Below are positions 1 to 6,353 of a DNA stretch of 9,904 nt, piece by piece. The DNA is taken from NCBI GenBank assembly GCA_009936895.1, contig JAACDS010000355.1, positions 1 through 9,904 on the forward strand. Direction: 5' to 3'. Each line of letters begins with the position of its first letter. The first letter of the stretch is position 1. Both the position numbers and the translations under genes were made by a program. The notes under the pieces are model-generated. The model was not told where the DNA came from and did not search any database. It saw nothing but the letters and a program-made list of their open reading frames with translations. Origin of the DNA: Pseudomonadota bacterium (lineage in GTDB: Bacteria > Pseudomonadota > Gammaproteobacteria > Pseudomonadales > Azotimanducaceae).

Positions 1-30
1 GCCCCTTCATCGTTCGCATCGCAGTGGGGT

Positions 31-447
31 TTAGCCCATTGCGTCGAGAGCTTTTTGGAACCGGTTGGCGTGAGACCGCTCGGCTTTTGCCAGTGTCTCA
101 AACCAATCTGCGATTTCATCAAAGCCCTCATCGCGTGCGGTTTTTGCCATGCCCGGGTACATATCTGTGTACTCGTGGGTTTCACCCGCAACGGATGCGC
201 GTAGGTTGTCCGCAGTGTTACCCATGGGCAGTCCGGTCGCCGGATCGCCAACAGCTTCCATGTACTCCAGGTGACCGTGTGCGTGACCTGTTTCGCCTTC
301 AGCAGTTGAGCGGAATACGGCTGCTACGTCATTCTCGCCTTCAATGTCAGCCTTCGCTGCAAAATACAGGTAGCGACGGTTGGCCTGAGATTCGCCGGCA
401 AAGGCGTCCTTCAGGTTCTGTAAAGTTTCGCTTTCTTTAAGATCCAT
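31..447 (-). CDS. Rubrerythrin-family di-iron protein, ferritin-like domain only
   Basis: Rubrerythrins are cytoplasmic non-haem di-iron proteins that mainly reduce hydrogen peroxide. The 138-residue product is a single ferritin-like four-helix domain. All expected iron ligands are visible: E19 in AGES, E52 and H55 in GETGH, E89 and E92 in GETHEY, and E123 and H126 in AERSH, matching the order in Desulfovibrio rubrerythrin. The C-terminal rubredoxin domain (two CxxC knuckles) of classical rubrerythrin is absent and the protein ends just after the fourth helix, so electrons must come from a separate donor. I chose the ATG at 447 because GGAG at 460-457 lies 9 nt upstream and the family usually begins MDLK or similar. 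In-frame ATGs at 462 and 453 exist; the one at 462 has no Shine-Dalgarno site. It is divergent from the MATE gene. The family call is secure; the physiological role (peroxide defence) is inferred from the family. Confidence 0.93.
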   Translation of the reverse strand: MDLKESETLQNLKDAFAGESQANRRYLYFAAKADIEGENDVAAVFRSTAEGETGHAHGHLEYMEAVGDPATGLPMGNTADNLRASVAGETHEYTDMYPGMAKTARDEGFDEIADWFETLAKAERSHANRFQKALDAMG

Positions 448-490
448 TTGCATGAACTCCATAATCGTTTAGGTGGTTCGTTTGGTTGAA

Positions 491-537
491 CCGATGGTCA
501 AAGACTCTCTGAGTCATCGGCTAGCGGTCTACCGATG
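491..537 (-). promoter_or_regulatory. Alternative-hairpin segment in the rubrerythrin leader
   Basis: The 6-mer CCGATG occurs at 491-496 and 532-537, with its exact reverse complement CATCGG between them at 515-520. The middle copy can therefore pair with either flank but not both. A compact hairpin GACTC-TCT-GAGTC (503-515) lies inside the first arrangement. If transcription of rubrerythrin starts near 537, from a possible -10 TATACT (minus strand, 549-544; I see no good -35), much of this would lie in the 5' leader, and the 532-537 copy would sit at the transcription start itself. This may be a structured leader, a regulator-binding repeat or chance; no known RNA family is recognised. Confidence 0.3.
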
Positions 538-633
538 CAGTGCAGTATAGGTGCTTGAACCAATCTTTCTATTTGAATGTTTAGATCGTAACTATAGACG
601 TTGCCTATCGAAATGCCGCTTACGATTGTTTTT

Positions 634-652
634 GAAAATGATAATTATTCCC
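634..652 (+). promoter_or_regulatory. Putative Fur box upstream of the MATE-DMT-crotonase genes
   Basis: GAAAATGATAATTATTCCC matches the classical 19-bp Fur consensus GATAATGATAATCATTATC at 15 of 19 positions, including an unbroken TGATAAT half-site at 639-645 and the central palindrome ATAATTAT. It lies 83 nt before the chosen MATE start and about 190 nt from the divergent rubrerythrin start, so it most likely acts on the plus-strand unit. Ferric-Fur binding here would repress under iron sufficiency. A TTGAAA element begins at 632 and overlaps the site, but no clear -10 at standard spacing is present, so the promoter itself is not assigned. Confidence 0.55.
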
Positions 653-735
653 ATTTAGCAGGCGAGACAGGATGCCGTGCGCTTGCAGGAAAGAAGCGTA
701 CAATCGCGCCTCCACGTTCATTGACCAAGAGCGCT

Positions 736-2106
736 ATGCGACAGGAAAAAGGCATACCCGGCGACACACGCTACGAATTGACCCAGTTGATTCGGTTGGC
801 GTTGCCCTTGGTCGCTGCCCAATTGGCGCAAATGGGCATGGGTGTCGCCGATACGATTATGGCGGGTCAGGTCGGGGCATTGGAGCTTGCCGGGGTGGCG
901 TTGGGCGGTGCGGTTCTCTGGCCCACCCTGATGCTGGTCAGTGGTGTGGTGATGTCCACAACCCCAATGATTGCGCAGCTCAATGGTGCGGGGAATGATT
1001 CTGAGGTAGGGGAGGTTACCCGTCAGGGCCTGTGGGTAGCGCTGGGATTGGGCATTTTGCTGACCATCGGCCTGAAAAATGCAGGCCCCGTCTATCTGGC
1101 GCTGGGTATCGAAGCGGCGATTGTTGATGTCACGATGGGGTACCTTGGTGCCGCCAGTTGGGGCATGGTGCCGGTGCTGGGATATTTTGCACTGCGTTAT
1201 TTTTGCGAGGGTCTGTCTTGGACCAAGCCAGCCATGCTGATTGCGGGCATTGGCTTGCTGTTAAAGATTCCCCTGAATTACTGGTTCGTGTTTGGTGGCT
1301 TGGGCCTTGAGCCGATGGGAGCGGAGGGCTGCGGCTGGGCGACGGCCTTGGTTATGCTTTTAGAGCTTATAGCGATGATTGGTGTTGTGCTGGTTTCGCG
1401 GGTGTCGCGTTTTGGTCTTTTTGCTCGGTTTAGCCCGCCAAATCCTGGCCAAATTGCGACTCTGTTCCGGGTTGGTTTGCCCATCGGGATGGCAACCTTC
1501 GTGGAGTTTGGATTTTTCGCCGTTGTGACCCTGTTGATCGGGCGGTTGGGGCCGGAAACCGTTGCCGCCCATCAAATCATCAACAACTTGAGTGGGCTGA
1601 TTTTTATGGTGCCCTTGGGGTTGGGTATGGCCACGTCGATTCGCGTGGGCTTCAACGTGGGTGCCGGCAATGTGGCGGCGGCTCGTCACGTTGGCTGGTT
1701 GGCGATGGCCGCCAGCGCAGGCTTCGCGGCGGTTTCGATCGTCTTTCTGCTGCTGGCGGGGCCCACACTGATCGGCTTGTATACCCAGCAGACCGAAGTC
1801 ATTGGCATTGCCAGTAGCCTGTTGGGCATCGTGGCCTGTTTCTTGATTTTCGATGGGGTGCAGGTCAACGCCATGGGGGCGTTGCGTGGCTTCAAAGACA
1901 CCGCCGTGCCTTCTTACATAGCCTTCAGCTGTTACTGGCTGTTCGGTTTTCCAATCGCCTGGATACTGGGCTTTGGGTTCTTTGCAGGTCTGGACTACGG
2001 TGTCTCCGGCTATTGGCTTGGCCTCGCTGCCGGGCTCGTTGCGGCATCTGCGGCCTTGGGCCTGCGCTTCAATACAGTTTCCCATCAAGCACTGCAGCGT
2101 TCATGA
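736..2106 (+). CDS. MATE-family multidrug/cation efflux transporter, NorM type
   Basis: This inner-membrane antiporter family exports cationic drugs or metabolites using Na+ or H+ gradients. The 456-residue product is hydrophobic throughout with the two-half, roughly 12-helix MATE layout. The three membrane acids important in Vibrio NorM (D36, E255, D371) have counterparts at matching spacing: D39 in GVADTIMAG, E257 in ATFVEFGFF and D373 in IFDGVQ. AAHQI and the MATSIRVG stretch in the second half are also typical. I chose ATG 736 because it gives the usual MATE length and the helix begins about 20 residues later; a weak AAGAG lies at 727-731. The frame is open upstream to a TTG at 601, but those 45 codons overlap the Fur-box region and do not resemble a MATE N-terminus. 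It is the first gene of a likely three-gene unit. The substrate is unknown; Fur control could suggest a siderophore or metal-linked compound, which is inference only. Confidence 0.93.
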   Translation: MRQEKGIPGDTRYELTQLIRLALPLVAAQLAQMGMGVADTIMAGQVGALELAGVALGGAVLWPTLMLVSGVVMSTTPMIAQLNGAGNDSEVGEVTRQGLWVALGLGILLTIGLKNAGPVYLALGIEAAIVDVTMGYLGAASWGMVPVLGYFALRYFCEGLSWTKPAMLIAGIGLLLKIPLNYWFVFGGLGLEPMGAEGCGWATALVMLLELIAMIGVVLVSRVSRFGLFARFSPPNPGQIATLFRVGLPIGMATFVEFGFFAVVTLLIGRLGPETVAAHQIINNLSGLIFMVPLGLGMATSIRVGFNVGAGNVAAARHVGWLAMAASAGFAAVSIVFLLLAGPTLIGLYTQQTEVIGIASSLLGIVACFLIFDGVQVNAMGALRGFKDTAVPSYIAFSCYWLFGFPIAWILGFGFFAGLDYGVSGYWLGLAAGLVAASAALGLRFNTVSHQALQRS

Positions 2107-3026
2107 GCCCTTGGATCGTGCTGACCATCGCGGGTGCCTTCTTGCAAAACCTGCGCTCTTTACTCCAGCGACGTTTGACGGGAAACCTGTCGGTTAATGG
2201 GGCAGCCTATGTTCGCTTCGTCTTTGCCTTACCCTTCGCGTGGTTGTTTTTTGGCTTTATGTCGGACATCTCCAGTGCCTCGAGTGCCCTTGTGCCGAAT
2301 CAGCATTTTTTGTTTTTTGTCGGCGCGGGGGCGCTGGCCCAAATCGTGGCGACTTCTGCGCTGGTCGCTGCAGTGAGCGGCTCACACTTCGCGCTTGGTA
2401 CTGCACTGAGCAAAACCGAAGCCGTACAGGCGGCAGTGCTGGGCCTGATCATTTTGGGGGAAGGGGTGAGTGCCCAAGCCTTGGGCGGCATTGGAATCAG
2501 TTTGCTCGGTGTGTTTTTGCTTTCGGGGAATATTCGCCCCAAGGATCTGGTGCGGGCCGACCGTAGGGTCTGGTTTGGTGTGTTGGCCGCGGCGTTTTTG
2601 GCGCTGTGCGCGATTTGCTACCGGGGCGCGAGCTTGGCGCTCTTGGATCCGATGATCGTGCAGGCAGGGTTGACCGAAGGCAGCGTTGATCAGGCCCTGT
2701 TGGTTGCCTCCTTTACTCTGGCGGTGGCCGTGACGTTGCAGACCGTCTTGATGGGTTGTTACCTTAGGTTTTCGGAACCGGGCCAACTCAGTCAGGTTTT
2801 GCTGCATTGGCGGCCGGCATTGTTGGTTGGGCTTATCGCCATGGTCGCCTCGGCGTGCTGGTTCACGGCAATGGCGCTTTACAATGCCGCCATGGTTCGG
2901 GCCCTAGGTCAGATTGAGTTGCTCTTTACGCTCATCACCTCGGTTTGGCTGTTAAATGAACGAGTGAGCCGGCGTGAGGTGCTTGGAATGGCCTTGCTGG
3001 TTCTCGGTATATTGATGTTGTTTTAA
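2103..3026 (+). CDS. EamA/DMT-superfamily transporter
   Basis: The 307-residue product has about ten hydrophobic segments in two EamA-type halves, the layout of drug/metabolite transporters, inner-membrane exporters of amino acids, metabolites or drugs. The first half ends in a conserved-looking stretch around residues 100-140 (ALSKTEAVQA, then LGE at 118-120). The second repeats it at residues 266-307, with NER at 285-287 leading into the last helix. Length is normal for the family (about 290-310). The start ATG overlaps the MATE stop codon (ATGA at 2103-2106), and there is no strong Shine-Dalgarno site, which points to translational coupling with the exporter upstream. The frame is open further upstream, but only inside the MATE gene in a frame with no membrane character. 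The substrate cannot be told from the sequence. Confidence 0.88.
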   Translation: MSPWIVLTIAGAFLQNLRSLLQRRLTGNLSVNGAAYVRFVFALPFAWLFFGFMSDISSASSALVPNQHFLFFVGAGALAQIVATSALVAAVSGSHFALGTALSKTEAVQAAVLGLIILGEGVSAQALGGIGISLLGVFLLSGNIRPKDLVRADRRVWFGVLAAAFLALCAICYRGASLALLDPMIVQAGLTEGSVDQALLVASFTLAVAVTLQTVLMGCYLRFSEPGQLSQVLLHWRPALLVGLIAMVASACWFTAMALYNAAMVRALGQIELLFTLITSVWLLNERVSRREVLGMALLVLGILMLF

Positions 3027-3040
3027 AGCGGGAGAGGGCG

Positions 3041-3805
3041 ATGACGAATCTATTACAGGGCAACGATGCGGTTTGGGTAACGAAACACCAAGCAGACGAG
3101 GGGGCGTGTTGGGGAGAAGTGATCCTGAATCGTCCGGAACGAAAAAACGCCATTGTTGGCCCCCTTGGGCTTGGCTTAGCCGAGGGCCTCGCGCTACTGG
3201 ATGCGGATGCAGACGTTCAGGCCATCGTACTTCGAGGGGCCGGCGGCAGCTTTTGTTCGGGTTTGGATCTGGCCGCATGTAACGATTCCCCCGAGCCCCA
3301 GTGGTTGCCGGATTTTCAACAGATTTGGCGGGGTGCTCACCGTGCGCTCTTCGAATGCAGTACTCCGGTGATTGGAGCCATGGAGCGCTATGCGATCAAT
3401 GGCGGCGCCGCGCTGGCCATCGCCTGTGACTACTTAGTGGTCGGTGAGAAATCGTTTCTGCAAGTGGGTGAGGTGCAAATCGGCATGGCGGCACCGTATA
3501 ACATGGCATGGCTGAACCTGCGTCATAGCGAAGCGGTGATTGCGCAAGTGACCTTAGTCGGTGATCGATTTGCCGGTCCGGAGCTGTTGCGCTTGGGTTT
3601 GGCCACTCAATGTGTGGACGATGCTCAGGTGGCGGCATGCGCTACGAATTTGGCGAAACGCCTCGCGGGTTTTCCGTCTGGCACGACCTCGAAAATCAAA
3701 CGCGGCATGCGGGCGCGTTTGGGCGAAACGGCGGATCAATGGTTTGATCGTCACACACAAGTGGCAGGGCCATCCGTTAAGCCGAGTAATATGAAAGGCA
3801 GATAA
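3041..3805 (+). CDS. Enoyl-CoA hydratase/isomerase (crotonase) family protein, atypical active site
   Basis: Crotonases act on acyl-CoA thioesters as hydratases, isomerases or hydrolases in the cytoplasm. The 254-residue length fits. Family landmarks are NRPERKNAI at residues 30-38, the oxyanion-hole segment GGSFCSGLDL at 68-77 (classical form GxxFCAGxDL), and NGGAALAIACD at 120-130. Of the two catalytic glutamates of rat enoyl-CoA hydratase (E144 and E164), the second is kept as E144 of this protein (VGEVQIG), but the first is replaced by A124. It is therefore unlikely to be a standard beta-oxidation hydratase; an isomerase or another crotonase activity is possible. The start is supported by a strong GGGAGAGGG 3-4 nt before the ATG. 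It lies 14 nt after the DMT gene and is probably co-transcribed with it, although the functional link to the exporters is unclear. It is convergent with idi. Confidence 0.88.
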   Translation: MTNLLQGNDAVWVTKHQADEGACWGEVILNRPERKNAIVGPLGLGLAEGLALLDADADVQAIVLRGAGGSFCSGLDLAACNDSPEPQWLPDFQQIWRGAHRALFECSTPVIGAMERYAINGGAALAIACDYLVVGEKSFLQVGEVQIGMAAPYNMAWLNLRHSEAVIAQVTLVGDRFAGPELLRLGLATQCVDDAQVAACATNLAKRLAGFPSGTTSKIKRGMRARLGETADQWFDRHTQVAGPSVKPSNMKGR

Positions 3806-3846
3806 TGCGCGAATGTCGGCCCGGCGAGCGGGTCGAGACGCTGGGG

Positions 3847-4407
3847 TTAAACCAAGCCCTGCTCTTTCAGTTGCCGCCACTCCATAGCGAACCACGGTGT
3901 GGTGGCCTGTTGATCATCGGCCAATAGTTGATCGACCTCGGCAGTGCTTAACCAGCGGTAGTCGCTGATTTCTTCGGCGTTGATGCTCAGTTCGCCATCA
4001 TACTCACCGATGAAAACGGAACAAAGTTCGTGTTCGGTGCCAATGTCTTTGAAGTGGGCGGTGTACTCGAATTTGTAAATGAAACGCATGTCGGTTGTAA
4101 AGCCGAGCTCTTCCGCGCTGCGGCGAGCGATGGCTTCTTCCATGGTTTCGCCCACGCGCGGATGTGAGCAGCAGGAGTTGGTCCAGAAGCCGCCCCACAG
4201 GGGCTTACTGGCGGCGCGCTGATGGACTAGTAGCTGATTCGACGCATTGAAGATAAACAGCGAAAATGCTCGGTGAAGCATACCGCCGTCTCGGTGACAG
4301 TCGGCCTTGAGCATTTCCCCGACGGCTTCATCCTCGGAATTCACCAAAATGAGTGGCTCTGAGTCAAAGGAAACAATCTCGGCTCGGGTCGTCAGTGTGT
4401 TTGTCAT
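3847..4407 (-). CDS. idi: Isopentenyl-diphosphate delta-isomerase, type 1
   Basis: Interconverts isopentenyl and dimethylallyl diphosphate, balancing the two C5 precursors for isoprenoids (quinone tails, undecaprenyl phosphate, carotenoids). The 186-residue product is close to E. coli Idi (182). It contains the metal-binding histidines H38 and H45 (HRDGGMLH), the signature WTNSCCSHP at 75-83 with the catalytic cysteine at C80 and metal ligand H82, the Nudix-type helix GETMEEAIARRSAEELGF from 86, and the acidic pair E125 and E127 (TEHELC), equivalent to E. coli E114 and E116. All key residues are present, so it should be active. I chose ATG 4407 (MTNTL...); a TTG 42 nt upstream has no Shine-Dalgarno site and would add a tail foreign to the family. 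The upstream site for ATG 4407 is itself weak (GACGGG). It appears monocistronic, divergent from the hydrolase gene and convergent with the crotonase gene, with no obvious terminator in the 41-nt gap. Confidence 0.95.
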   Translation of the reverse strand: MTNTLTTRAEIVSFDSEPLILVNSEDEAVGEMLKADCHRDGGMLHRAFSLFIFNASNQLLVHQRAASKPLWGGFWTNSCCSHPRVGETMEEAIARRSAEELGFTTDMRFIYKFEYTAHFKDIGTEHELCSVFIGEYDGELSINAEEISDYRWLSTAEVDQLLADDQQATTPWFAMEWRQLKEQGLV

Positions 4408-4462
4408 CAGTGCCCGTCGGAATTTATGGTCTTGTGTTCGGAGATCCAAAGTCTAACCCCAT

Positions 4463-4490
4463 TTGTGTGATTTCACCTACGGACTACAAT
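4463..4490 (+). promoter_or_regulatory. Candidate sigma-70 promoter for the hydrolase-oxidoreductase pair
   Basis: TTGTGT (4463-4468), a 16-nt spacer and TACAAT (4485-4490) form a plausible promoter. The -10 matches TATAAT at 5 of 6 positions and the -35 matches TTGACA at 3 of 6. Transcription would begin near 4497 and leave a leader of about 58 nt before ATG 4555. Its position in the idi/hydrolase intergenic region fits. The -35 is weak, so this is tentative. No convincing promoter for idi was found on the other strand. Confidence 0.38.
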
Positions 4491-4554
4491 TGTGGTCTTA
4501 CTCTATCGTCCGCTGTGAAATCCGGCAAAACAGCATTAAACACAAGTGAAGTCC

Positions 4555-5454
4555 ATGTCTATGTTTCCCAAAGAACAGCTGATTCGTTTTCCTGATGTTG
4601 ATCTGTGCGTATTTGAATGGGGCAAGCCCGGTGGGCAGCAGGTGCTGCTGGTGCATGCCACGGGGTTTCATGCCCGCTGTTGGGATCAAGTTGTGGCCAA
4701 GCTGCCTGAGGATTGGCACATCTTCGCGGTCGATATGCGTGGTCATGGGCGTTCTTCGAATTCAGAGCCCTTTACCTGGGCGCAGTTCGGGGACGATTTG
4801 ATTCGGGTCAGCCAAGCCTTGGGGCTGAAAGATGCCATTGGTGTGGGTCATTCCATGGGTGGGCACTGCGTTACCCACGCTGCAGGCCATCATGCTGAAT
4901 TCTTTAAGCACTTGGTGTTGGTCGACCCGGTGATTTTTTCACCAGACGTTTATCGAGAACGCGGCGACGCGGGGTTTGCATCGGTGGAAGAGCATCCGGT
5001 TGCACGTCGGCGTGGCCACTTTTCCTCAATCGATGAAATCCGCGAGCGCTACGCCGACCGCATGCCCTATAAGATTTGGCAGCGTAAGGTGTTTGACGAC
5101 TACTGCGAATACGGTGTGTTACCGGCGTCGTCGGGTGAGGGTTTTGAGCTTGCCTGTCCTGGCTACGTTGAGGCCTCGATTTACATGGGTAATTTTGACG
5201 CCAATCTGTATCAGCTTCTGCCCAACATAAAGGTGCCGGTGATTGTCCTCAGAGCGGATCCCAGGGATCCAGACAGTAAGGAAATGGACTTTTCGGCCTC
5301 TCCAACCTGGCCGGCTTTAGCGAGTCAATTTCCGCATGGTCAGGATGTGCATTTGCCCGATTTGACTCACTTTATCGTTATGCAGGATCCTGACTTGGTC
5401 GCCGACTTCATTCGAGCAGGTGCAGATTCACAGATAGTCAGTGCTGTTGGCTAA
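4555..5454 (+). CDS. Alpha/beta-fold hydrolase
   Basis: A cytoplasmic serine hydrolase-fold enzyme of 299 residues with no signal peptide. HATGF at 34-38 is the oxyanion-side turn after the third strand, and FAVDMRGHGRS follows from 57. GHSMG at 98-102 is the nucleophile elbow with S100, a lid region lies at roughly 130-220, and LTHF near the C-terminus places the catalytic histidine at H272. D235 or D238 (RADPRDPD) is the likely acid. The triad therefore looks complete. The substrate (ester, lactone, C-C bond or epoxide) cannot be told from these motifs. The start is uncertain: GTG 4546, ATG 4555 and ATG 4561 are in frame and none has a good Shine-Dalgarno site; I prefer ATG 4555. The next gene follows after 30 nt on the same strand, so the two are likely one transcript and may act on one compound. 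Confidence 0.88.
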   Translation: MSMFPKEQLIRFPDVDLCVFEWGKPGGQQVLLVHATGFHARCWDQVVAKLPEDWHIFAVDMRGHGRSSNSEPFTWAQFGDDLIRVSQALGLKDAIGVGHSMGGHCVTHAAGHHAEFFKHLVLVDPVIFSPDVYRERGDAGFASVEEHPVARRRGHFSSIDEIRERYADRMPYKIWQRKVFDDYCEYGVLPASSGEGFELACPGYVEASIYMGNFDANLYQLLPNIKVPVIVLRADPRDPDSKEMDFSASPTWPALASQFPHGQDVHLPDLTHFIVMQDPDLVADFIRAGADSQIVSAVG

Positions 5455-5484
5455 AACGATACTCACGAGGAAGGGGGGAAGCAT

Positions 5485-6345
5485 ATGAAAATTAGTGTAG
5501 CGATGGCTTTTAACGAGTCCACAGAGCCCGGTTTTATTAAGGACGCGGTTCAATTGGCGGAAGCCAAGGGCGTGTATGGCATCTGGGTGCCAGAGCATGT
5601 GTTGTTCTTTCCCGACTATGCGTCGACCTATCCATACTCTGATGACGGCCGCTTGCCCGGAGATCCGGAAGGCTTGTTGGATCCCTTCAGTGCCTTGACC
5701 TTTATCGCGGCCCATACGGAACGGGTCAGACTGGGCACCGGTATCTGCCTCGTGCCTCAGCGACAACCGGTCTATACGGCAAAGATGGTGGCTGATTTGG
5801 ATTATTTGTCCGGTGGCCGGGTGGATTTTGGCGTCGGCATTGGCTGGCTAAAAGAAGAGTTTGAGAATCTGGGTATGGATTTCGGTACTCGGGCGCCGCG
5901 AACCGAAGAATACCTGCTGGCCATGAAAGCACTTTGGTCAGACGGTGTATCCGAATTCACGGGCGAGTCTCTGACGCTCAAGCCATGCCATTTCAACCCT
6001 AAACCCGTTCAACGCCCGCATCCGCCGATCATCTTCGGCGGCGAATCCGACCCTGCAATGCGCCGGGTGGCCCGTTTGGGTGACGGTTGGTATGGATACG
6101 ATTTGGCGCCGGAAGATTTGCGTGCTCGCCTCAACAGTCTGGACGCTGCCTTGGCAGGTAGCGGTCGTCGTCGCGCTGACATACAGGTGATCGTGGGGCC
6201 CAATCGACACCCGGTAACGCCACAAACTCTGGCCGAATACGCAGCTGAAGGCGCGGATCAGGTGGTGGTGCCACTGTTCGCGAGAAATGTGGCGAAGCTT
6301 GAGCAGCGACTGGATGCCCTTTTGGCGATGCAACCAGCCGCCTAG
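5485..6345 (+). CDS. Luciferase-like (LLM class) flavin/F420-dependent oxidoreductase, downstream of the hydrolase
   Basis: A 286-residue TIM-barrel protein of the bacterial luciferase-like superfamily, whose members use reduced FMN or coenzyme F420 to oxidise or reduce organic substrates. Typical segments in order are KGVYGIWVPEHV (29-39), VRLGTGICLVPQRQP (81-95), LDYLSGGRVDFGVGIGWLKEEFENLG (105-130), RTEEYL (139-144), HPPIIFGGES (179-188) and ARLGDGW (196-202). The pattern resembles the subfamily named after Rv2161c, annotated as F420-dependent in actinobacteria. Whether this host makes F420 is unknown, and FMN is the default assumption for a proteobacterium. The start has a strong Shine-Dalgarno run (GGAAGGGGGGAAG, 5469-5481). 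It lies 30 nt after the hydrolase gene, suggesting one operon. It converges on a second LLM gene with only 8 nt between the stop codons. Confidence 0.9.
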   Translation: MKISVAMAFNESTEPGFIKDAVQLAEAKGVYGIWVPEHVLFFPDYASTYPYSDDGRLPGDPEGLLDPFSALTFIAAHTERVRLGTGICLVPQRQPVYTAKMVADLDYLSGGRVDFGVGIGWLKEEFENLGMDFGTRAPRTEEYLLAMKALWSDGVSEFTGESLTLKPCHFNPKPVQRPHPPIIFGGESDPAMRRVARLGDGWYGYDLAPEDLRARLNSLDAALAGSGRRRADIQVIVGPNRHPVTPQTLAEYAAEGADQVVVPLFARNVAKLEQRLDALLAMQPAA

Positions 6346-6353
6346 CCCGTTTC

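Noticed and set aside
601..735. In-frame extension of the MATE gene to a TTG at 601 (45 extra codons).
   Set aside because: No ribosome-binding site is present, the added residues do not resemble a MATE N-terminus, and the stretch contains the Fur-box match. ATG 736 gives the normal length and places D39 as in Vibrio NorM.
1360..2088. Long antisense reading frame (242 codons) inside the MATE gene.
   Set aside because: Its composition is polar and low in recognisable motifs, and it lies opposite a well-supported membrane protein. It is a codon-bias shadow, as are the antisense frames at 5938-6468 and 6131-6607.
3806..3846. Possible bidirectional terminator between the crotonase gene and idi (CCCG...CGGG at 3820-3832).
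   Set aside because: The stem is only 4-5 bp and there is no T-run on either strand, so it is not a supported intrinsic terminator.
4466..4476. TGTGATTTCAC, suggestive of a CRP half-site pair.
   Set aside because: The spacing between TGTGA and TCAC is 2 nt rather than the 6 nt of a CRP site. It overlaps the candidate promoter and is probably chance.
5258..5272. Repeated GGATCC separated by a few bases.
   Set aside because: It lies within the hydrolase coding sequence and encodes ordinary residues (RADPRDPD). It is too short to be a functional repeat.
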